Shown: positions 55,780 to 64,000 of the stretch, piece by piece
Position numbering within the stretch: the first letter of the stretch is position 1
Layout of the letters: every line of letters begins with the position of its first letter
The notes under the pieces: model-generated
Told to the model about the DNA's origin: nothing
Databases searched by the model: none
The model's input: only the letters and a program-made list of their open reading frames with translations
Source: Dendrophyllia cribrosa
Lineage: Eukaryota; Cnidaria; Anthozoa; Scleractinia; Dendrophylliidae
Direction: 5' to 3'
NCBI GenBank assembly: GCA_024195265.1
Contig: JAJLRJ010000006.1
Span: forward strand, 13,958,139 to 14,022,138
Length of the DNA stretch: 64,000 bases
Made by a program: the position numbers and the translations under genes

Positions 55780-58700
55780 CCCTGTTTACTTGACAGACGT
55801 CGTTAAGTGGCCGAAGCGCATGCCGAGAATTCCGTCCGACAATTGCCGAGGATGTTGATCTTACGGTCGTAAAGAGCCGGCTGCCGTCGACGATTCCACC
55901 CCTACCCGGAAGGTAGCCGAGAATCACGTAATAAAAGGACAAAAATGAAACATTATCACTTTTGCCGGATTTAGACGCGTTCCGTTCCTGTGTATAAATC
56001 GCGGAGTGCTTTTTTTTACATGCTTGCGGAAAGCGAAGGTAACAAGTGGGAGTAGCTACACCCTATACCAATCATTTTACTCGAGTGACCAATTCAAACA
56101 AAAAAAAAAAGACTTCAACGTTAATGCTTCAATGGCCTTGATATTTTTCATGTGACTTCAAGCAGCTTTTAGCTATTTTCCGGTTAGTTGCGTTTGCTTT
56201 GCGCGAGTGTTGACGCAAAGGGAAAGACTGTAATGGATCTTTTTTATCCATCGGGAGCAGGAAGTTACCTTGTCGCCGTTAAAACAATTATTTACAAATT
56301 GGGTTTGACCTTTTAAAGGTAAAAACTAATAGCGCTTTATCCTCTCGAAACAGTTAAATTCAGCCAGTTTGGCACGAAAATATCCTTCGAAAACAGGAGC
56401 CTAAAATTAAGCATGACAATGCAGATTTGAAGGTTATTTTTTATCTTATTGCGTCTTTAAGTTCCTCCTAGCCCCTGCTGACTTCAACTGTCGCAATTGG
56501 ACACTCCTATTGCACTACGTAACCGTAGAATTCGATTGCAAACATATGCAAAACTCACGCCAAAACAAACAATCATGTTCTTGCAATTTCTAGAATTGTC
56601 GGATGAACAATGAAAGGGATTAAACGCGTAAAAAAGAAAAAGCTAACACTGAGCTCCCTTAGAGTATATAGGCGTCCAGTTAAAAATTTCTCTCGCGTAA
56701 TGTAATTTTAGAAAGAGTACATAAAATTAAATCCGACGTAGGCGGGGTTTTCCCCGACTTTAATAGAGCGTAGCGCGGTTAGCCAAAATACAAACATTGA
56801 AGAACAAACAAATTATTCACGAAAATTCAGAACCACTTTTGTGAGGTTTTTGAGTTCGGTTGCCAATGACCTTCTTAGTTGTGGTTCGCAGGTACTTCAG
56901 TTTTACCAGGCCTTAGCTAGTCATGATACTTTGAGGTTAAAATTACAAATACTTGTGAATTGCGATTGAAAACTCGTGGAATTTGTGGCGGTAACTTTGG
57001 TGTAAGATTGAAAAGAAGTAGTAAATTTTTTACAGTGCCAAGATTCCAGTGTTTAGTCCCAGTAATGCAGTTCTTTTACCACATACTAGCATAAACAAAA
57101 GGAGGTTAGTGGTGGTATTACATCATGCGATAAAACTTGCGGCGATGTTGCATATCGCTATACGGCCCTATACTAGTTCAATGTTTTAAATATCTGGTCA
57201 GTTTCGAGTAGGCTTTGATCATTAACGATTCCTATTAAGATTGATCAGCGATAAGGGCTTTGTTCGGGTTTTTCGTGCAATATGGCGAAATATTGCCCAA
57301 ATATTTCACTAGACACGAGTGACGTGGCTAGTCCGGCGCACAACGTGAATTGTTTATGTGTTTGTTTATGTATAACTGAGAGTACGTTGTATGTTATATT
57401 AAAATAGAAGCAGCAAAACTCAGTTTTAGAACGAAAAGAGCTGTTGAGTTATGGTCAGTGAATATACGAGATACTGGAGATAATGATGCTAATGACCGAT
57501 AGGACAAGATAAGACTGTAAATCGCTTGTCGTTCTGTAAATTAAACTTCCGGAAATTAGCCATACTACATGCCTGAACAATCCAATAATAAAATATATAA
57601 CACTGAAACATCTATAAAGTTTAGTTAAGCAGAGACAAATGACTTGAGCGTTTATTTATACAGTGGCGACGAATTGGCCTCGTAAAAGACTATAGTTTAG
57701 TTCCTGGCTTCAAATTCTTTTCTTTTTTGGTTTATTTTAGAGGAAAACAAGTTGGCTTGAAGTGCAAAACAAACTAACTTCCTACGTAATTCAGCGATTA
57801 CTTTGCCAAGATGGAGTCGGGTTTCTGTTTTGGCTGGAGACAGTGTGGCTGAGAAAACAAGTTTCTAATGTCACATGTTCCTTGTATACAGGACTGCGGT
57901 CGGAAAAGTCAAGTTGCCTTATAAACGGCTATAGATATTATAAATAGTAGCGTTCCAAACGCGAATCAATGGCGCGTTTCAAGGAAATACTCGAGATGAC
58001 TGTGGCTTGCTTTAAATTAACAGGCTACAAATAGCCATTATCAAATAGGGCTTCGAACAAAGCCGGCAAAGAGACAAACGAATGCAGAGCACAAACTACG
58101 TAGATAAGAGGTGGAAGTCAGTCACGATTGTGGAACAAAACGTATTTGAATAAAACCTTCCGCTCTTATATGCAAAGAAAAACATACAACGCTGTTGATG
58201 TATTAAAATAAGTTCAAATATTATGTACAAATTAATTTAAGAAATATTAAATGATGATGGTAAAAAACGTTTTATGTTTTTCAGATTCAAGGTTTGGATT
58301 AACCTTTTCTTCCACGGTCACACCTCGATCATGTGACGATTGATGGTCTAGTTTTTCGGATTGTTTGATTCTGTCATAAAAATTCTTATTTTGCTGTCAG
58401 TTTTTCAATATTTTTCAGCTGGAAATGGAACTGATATGGATTTTTTTCATTTAAAATTAAAAGTTGAACACAAAATAGTGGTCAACGGATTAAAAATGCC
58501 ATGATGCTCGTAATAGGGTGTGGGGAAGATGTGGTGAAAGAAAAATCTCTAAGAAGAGACACTTGTAACCTGACGTTTTATTAATAGCAATTATTCTGCC
58601 GGATAAAATTAGTTGACTCTTGGTGTAATCCTAAGTAATTCGCCTACACCGCGAGCTTGCGTTGAACAGTCAGGATCGGGAAAAACAAATTATTACAAAC

Positions 58701-58780
58701 TACACAAAAGAAAAAAGCACTATTTTAGCAAAAATGTTTTAAACCATTTGTGTGCCCGAGTTAAACCTTGACTAAATCTG
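55780..58780. other. FGF upstream region, no gene seen
   Basis: Mostly non-repetitive to the eye, AT-rich, with no frame carrying a motif (a 61-codon frame at 57762-57947 is undistinguished). As low-repeat sequence next to a developmental ligand gene it is the natural place for its control elements, but none can be named. Confidence 0.4.
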
Positions 58781-58898
58781 CTTAGGAGCAGAGCACCCAC
58801 CGAATCATTCCTGTGGAAAACTGTTCGGAAGGCATGAGTCAGTAATTAATTCAGTGGACTACAAACTCTGCAAACTTGACTGAATCTGCTTAGAAGCA

Positions 58899-59070
58899 GA
58901 GCACCCACCGAATGAATGAGCACCCACCGAATGATCAGAGCACCCACCGAATGAATGAGCACCCACCGAATGATCAGAGCACCCATCGAATGAATGAGCA
59001 CCCACCGAATGATCAGAGAATCCACCGAATGAATGAGCACCCACCGAATGATCAGAGCACCCATCGAATC
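58899..59070. repeat. 39-bp tandem repeat (four units) inside a larger duplication
   Basis: Units alternate gagcacccaccgaatgaat and gagcacccaccgaatgatca (19+20 bp). The flanks aatcattcctgtggaaaact gttcggaagg and gagtcagtaattaat occur both at 58803-58850 and at 59068-59120, so the array lies between two copies of a ~70-bp segment. Confidence 0.9.
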
Positions 59071-59394
59071 ATTCCTGTGGAAAACTGTTCGGAAGGGGTA
59101 ATGAGTCAGTAATTAATACAGTGGACTAGAAACTAGAATTTTCGTTAGAAAAATGTCACCTCAAACTTTCGTAACATCGGAAAATTTAACGCCTTTCGTT
59201 TACGGAGGGATAACAAATGTCGTTTTGTGTACGAAATAAGGTCAGCTAGAATCTTTGGAAAGGTGCACGCATCTGGTAAATTCAGGGGATAAGAATTATT
59301 TCCCTAAAATGTTCTGCTGCTGAAATATTCAGCTAAAAGAACAAAAAAGCTCCAACTGTATTAGCTTTCACATAGTTTTCTTTAACACTTTCAC

Positions 59395-59870
59395 TCCCAG
59401 AGTCAATTATGGAGACTTGTAGTGTAGTTCTAACTTTTGAGTCTGTGGATAAATTCCAAAGGTGTGACCATTCAAATGAAACCTCTTCAGCAGTACTTTT
59501 GCATGGTACCATTTGTTCTAACTTTTGAGTCTGTTGATGAAACCCTATGGTGTGACCATTCAAATGAAACCTCTTCAGCAGTACTTTTGCATGGTACCAT
59601 TTGTTCTAACTTTTGAGTCTGTGGATGAAATCCTATGGTGTGACCATTCAAATGAAACCTCTTCAGCAGTACTTTTGCATGGTACCATTTGTTTTAACTT
59701 TTAAGTCTGTTGACGAAATCCTATGGTGTGACCATTCAAATGAAACCTCTTCAGCAATACTTTTGCATGGTAAACATTTGTTGTAACTTTTGAGTCTGTT
59801 GATAAAATCCTATGGTGTGACCATTCAAATGAAACCTCTTCAGCAGTACTTTTGCATGGTACCATTTATT
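59395..59870 (+). repeat. 88-bp tandem repeat, five units
   Basis: accattcaaatgaaacctct begins at 59467, 59555, 59643, 59731 and 59820, spacing 88, 88, 88 and 89. Each unit also has cagtacttttgcatggta and taacttttgagtctgt. Confidence 0.95.
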
Positions 59871-60059
59871 TTTCAATATTTCCGACAAAATGAAATTTGG
59901 GATTTTTCTTGAATTTTGATTTTTGGCACTCTTGGGAGTTAAAGGATTAAGGTACCTAAAAGTAAATAATAGAAAAACGGTACACAGCCATTCCAAGCGT
60001 TTTCCTAAACGTTCATCGTTGGGTTCCCTGTGTGCTCAAGTCGTGTTCGGTGTTCGGTG

Positions 60060-61313
60060 GTTCAAATTATTGAATTTGTGGATGAAATCCTATATATCGC
60101 AATGTCATCGTTCAGTGTATAAGCACTGTAGCCGAGTACTTTTGATGGTTCTGTCTGTTTTTCAGTATGTCGAGAAATTTAGAATTTGTTTTGTATTTCT
60201 AAACGTTTGGCCGGTAGCGGCAGTTATGTTTGTCAGACAAGCCACTATCATCATATCGGACATTTCTTCCTAACCTTGTTGAAAGTCTATTTGAGTTCTG
60301 GATAGTTTTAATTTGCTGTTTATCTTATGACAGAAAACACACCGTGTTTAGATGAAAGAAGGCTCACACAAGAAGGATTCTTCGTGGTGTAGATATAAAT
60401 AAGTGAAGAAAATTTTACTGGCATTCTTTAGAGTAAGTGTGACATATTCATTATTCGTTATTCCCGGAATTCTTTCTACCAATATTGTGGATAGATAAGC
60501 TAAATATTTTCAATTCTGATCAGCTTTTCAGCTTTACGTTATGCGGTTTCTAGATCCTCGTTTTTCTAATTGTCTGGTCAGACTACATACATTTTCCCAT
60601 CAGATTGCACAATGTCTTAATATAACATTACGTTGTCAGTGTGGTTATTAAGTGGAAATTGTTTTCTACCTCTTTCCTCTATAGCCGGTGCAAATTACGT
60701 ACAGGTTTCCCAGGTTGCAGAATTTCTTAAAATAATAATCAGCCCTTATCCGTTATGTGGTTTTTAAGTGGTATTTTCAGTCTTCGTCATTGTTGTAGTC
60801 ATGACGAAGTGACTCAACACTGACTCAAAAGAAAGAATCAGGGAAAGAACCACGTTGTACACCGGGGTTGTAGACTCAAAAGTTAGAACCACCTTGCACA
60901 GCATAATAAACAGCACAACGGGAAAATACTGCTCAGTAGCTTTCATTTGAATAGTGACACGTTAGAATTTCATACAGAGACTCAAAAGTTAGAATCACAT
61001 TCTACAGAATAATAAACAGCACCACAAGGAAAGTACTGCTCAGTAGTTTTCAATTGAATGGTCACACTTTGGGATTTCACCATAAATCCAACGTTAGAAC
61101 CACTTTGTACAGCATAATAAACAGCACCGCAGAAGAGTAATGTTTAACCTTGACTCCCAGAGTCAATTGGAAGACATGTAATGAAGTTATAACTTTTGAG
61201 TCTGTCGACGAAATCCTATGGGGTGACCATTCAAATGAAACCTCTTCAGCAGTACGTTTGATGTTGCCATTTGTTTTTCAATACAGTTTACAATAATTTT
61301 AATAGTAGTAGAT

Positions 61314-61344
<31 letters not shown>

Positions 61345-61430
61345 ATCTTTTATTTAAACACGATCAATAATTAAAGGAAAGTACTGTTCAATAGCTTTCA
61401 TTTGAAGGGTCACACTTTAGGATTTCACCC
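60060..61430. repeat. Diverged 88-bp-family copies in both orientations
   Basis: Plus copies near 60060-60150 and 61150-61285. Minus copies near 60830-60960, 60975-61075, 61090-61130 and 61380-61435 (actcaaaagttagaaccac, cagcataataaacagcac, tactgctcagtagctttcat). Confidence 0.8.
61308..61346. repeat. TAG trinucleotide repeat
   Basis: About eleven consecutive tag units. Confidence 0.95.
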
Positions 61431-62174
61431 AGAATCCAACGTTAGGCCAATAACCTAAAACACGTGTTTGGCACTCTTGGTTCATTTAAATGTGGTTAGT
61501 GGTAAAGGACGTACAGCACAATATCCTTTGGCACTTTTAGATATTCACAAGCTTATATCAGTAAAACTTAAACCCCACACCACAATACTCACTTAACAGT
61601 TTCAAGAGTTATATTTTGGTAAGACACAACGAACAATAGCCATCATAAACAATACGAAATACTTAGTAAAACAGTTGTAATGCCAAATTGATAACACTGC
61701 CAAAGGATTATCTTTGGAATTACAGTGGTCGTTGTACCTAAATTCGTGTAAATTCCCTTTTATAGCCGCCTACCAACTTAGCGGAAAGCCAAACCGCAAA
61801 CAATGTGATATCGGTCAGTTTATAGTTTCCCTGAGTGAGTCGCTCTTTGCGCTGACAGTTCAGGTAATTAGAGGTAGATTGGTTAGCCTTTTTCGTTATT
61901 CTTTCCACTTGTTTATTTTATTTTGTTAACAATGTATTGATGATGAAAAGATAAAAACCTTTTTTCGATGTTGACATCTCTCGGGAATTAAAAGATTACC
62001 GTTGTGGAGTTAACAAAACAGATTAATTAAACGGGCTATGTCACCATTTTGAATGTTACTTAAAAAAAGCCCTAAAAAGACATTTATATCAGTGGAAACC
62101 CAAATGATTTTTTTTTCAAGTTTATATCGCTTTGTGTCTTGGAAAACTCGCCAAAACTGAGATTATGGTTGATT

Positions 62175-62529
62175 AGGGGTAGCGAATGGTAAATCCGAGA
62201 CTCGCCAAGACGCCGAGACCCTTGTTTCAAGACCGCAGCTGCGTTATAAAATCCGAGCCCGAGACCCAATGCGGGAAAAAACCGAGCCCGAGACTCAGTG
62301 CTAAAAATATCCGATTCACCTATCAAACAACAAACAAGGATGAAGAACGAGAATGCTTGACAATAGTATCCGAGACTCCGAGACCTTGAGGAAAAAAATC
62401 CGAGACTCCGAGACAGAAAAAGCACCAGCCTGAACGAGACTTTGAGACTTAAACAAACTGCCGAGATTTCGAGACCGGGACCAAAATTTTCCGAGACCCA
62501 CGATTTTGAAGGTACCATTCGCCACCCCT
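62175..62529. mobile_element. 355-bp TIR element filled with ccgagac repeats
   Basis: aggggtagcgaatggta and the mirror taccattcgccacccct end it, flanked by ttgatt on both sides (62169-62174, 62530-62535), a probable 6-bp duplication. The inside has about a dozen tccgagactccgagac-type motifs. A 167-codon minus frame across it is repeat translation. Confidence 0.7.
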
Positions 62530-62661
62530 TTGATTCTCTCTTCGAAAATTCACTTGATATCTTCCTCTTATAGTGTTCTTTAAACATTTCGTGTCTGACA
62601 AAGATACAGGAAAGTTTTGACCCAAAACGTCAAAATCCCCATGACAACCTAAAATCCATAC

Positions 62662-62716
62662 CACTAGTACTAGTGTACTAGTGACTAGTACTAGTGTACA
62701 GTACCACAGTACTGTA
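62662..62716. repeat. Cluster of overlapping ACTAGT palindromes
   Basis: actagtactagtgtactagt gactagtactagtgtacagtac combines at least five ACTAGT palindromes and GTAC sites in about 50 bp. Confidence 0.8.
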
Positions 62717-62719
62717 AAC

Positions 62720-63000
62720 TGACTGCTCAATAGCACTTTCATTTGAATGCATAGGCTCACTGATTTTATCCACAACCTTTAAAGTCAGAAGTACCTTGTA
62801 CAGCACCGCAGAAACGCACTGCTCGATAGCTTTCATTTCAATGGCCACACTTTTAGATTTCGTCATAGAATCAGATGTTAAAATCGCCTTGTACATCATA
62901 ATAAACAGCACCACAGGAAAGTACTGCTCAGCAGCTTTCATTTGAATGGTCGCACTTTATAGACTTCAGGATTTCATCAACAGATTCAAAAGTTAAGAAC
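62720..63000 (-). repeat. 88-bp-family copies, minus orientation
   Basis: Three copies with tagctttcatttRaatgg, acagcaccRcagRaaa and gtacatcataataaacagc. Confidence 0.75.
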
Positions 63001-63589
63001 ACATTAGATTATAATGTACTTGACTCTGGTAATGAATCACGGCACAGAGTGAACGTGTTTTAGGTTATTGACCTTCATACCTTCTCACGTGTGTACGTGT
63101 TTGCTTGTCCGAAAGGATTTTATCGTCACCCAGCTAAAAATGTAACTATACACCTTTACCTGACTGCCGACCCATTTATCAGTGCGATTTTTGCTATTAA
63201 ATATCGAACTTAATACCTTTGCAAATACATAAGATGCTCCTAGAACGGCACCAAGAATGAAACATCAAGTGATTCCTGAAGGGAGAACCAATAATCAGTT
63301 TTTGAACTATTTTACCATGTCACAAGAGAAGAACTTGAAAACATTGGCTAATGTTTTCAAGCTACAATCCCGGCATTTCCATCCTGGCCATCCGCAGCTT
63401 AAGACAACTCGTTATATGTTTTAATAGTGCACTGATATCAGTAGCGATTGTTAACAAAACTGGTCCATTATTTTATTGGTTTCCGTTGATATAAATGGTT
63501 TTTTTTTAGCTTTTCAAAGTGACACTTGATTTCGTGGCATTGCCCATTTAAGTTTCACTCAGCAATTACCAAGACGAAATGGAAGAACG

Positions 63590-63840
63590 TTTTATGGAAG
63601 CTACAAAAAGAAAGGAAAACACTGCGTCTATTCTTCGTGACCTACCAGCAATTTTCCACATAGCAATGAAATATGGATAAGCACGTAGCTGAAACTATAA
63701 AAAGAAAACAAAATATTGCGTCTATTCTTCGTGACCTACCAGCAATTTTGCACCTATCAACAAAAACGATGAGCACGTAGCTAAAACTATAAAAAGAAAA
63801 CGAAATATTTATGTGTATCTGTCGTGACCTTTCTTACGCA
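63590..63840. repeat. ~92-bp tandem repeat, three units
   Basis: agctacaaaaagaaagg, aaactataaaaagaaaac (twice) start units near 63599, 63692 and 63784. The first two share gcgtctattcttcgtgacct accagcaatttt; the third is diverged. Confidence 0.85.
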
Positions 63841-64000
63841 AAAAGAACAATTATCCAATAAAACGTCCTGGATTTTTGCCACGACGAGTAATTAGTCGTG
63901 TCTATGATTATAATTTGTTAAAAGCCTTCATCATACGCTTGAAACAATTGGTATGTACCATCGCCACGACTTGCTACCACAATTGGCTGAAATTACCTGA

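Noticed and set aside
58846..59112. Overlapping 60-70 codon frames on both strands
   Set aside because: The 39-bp unit is divisible by 3, so all frames without stops stay open; this is repeat translation.
62084..62587. 167-codon minus-strand frame
   Set aside because: Lies across the ccgagac-filled element and is repetitive Arg/Ser/Leu text.

Overview
The window looks like nuclear DNA of an anthozoan cnidarian, probably a stony coral. It is AT-rich, has split genes with consensus GT/AG splice sites, and is packed with short inverted-repeat elements (TTAA, TWA and TA target sites) and tRNA-derived SINEs. Its protein families are ones expanded in cnidarians: nephrocystin-like TPR arrays, Roc-type GTPases and RecQ-like helicase fragments. 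The organism is inferred from these features, not from any search.

Layout. 0-5.5 kb: a 65-bp minisatellite, a RecQ helicase exon fragment (+), a Roc-like GTPase exon (-), a 780-bp ATC array and a large exon coding 17 near-identical 42-aa TPR units (-). 5.5-31 kb: almost wholly transposon-derived. It holds a 148-bp tandem repeat split by a PIF/Harbinger-type element, two inverted copies of a repeat module bracketing 7 kb, a MULE-like element carrying an exon-like fragment, and several nested foldback and TTAA elements. It also holds a frameshifted RecQ fragment cut short by a TTAA element, and a possible two-exon microgene. 31-50 kb: a hAT-like element, SINEs, 191-bp and about 128-bp tandem arrays, hammerhead-ribozyme-like motifs, a cluster of foldbacks, and TIR elements with a tRNA-like core. 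50.7-55.8 kb: the best host gene, a five-exon fibroblast growth factor on the minus strand, assembled here exon by exon, with a TATA box about 125 bp upstream of the ATG. 56-64 kb: little coding potential, then a 39-bp tandem repeat, an 88-bp tandem array with scattered relatives in both orientations, and another TIR element.

Function. The FGF is a secreted ligand (signal peptide, beta-trefoil core, basic C-terminal heparin-binding segment). The Roc and TPR exons lie on one strand 1.5 kb apart and resemble parts of cnidarian STAND/NLR-like or nephrocystin-like signalling proteins, but no splice path joining them is visible. Nearly everything else is mobile-element sequence. Insertions into older repeats can be ordered in time at several places.
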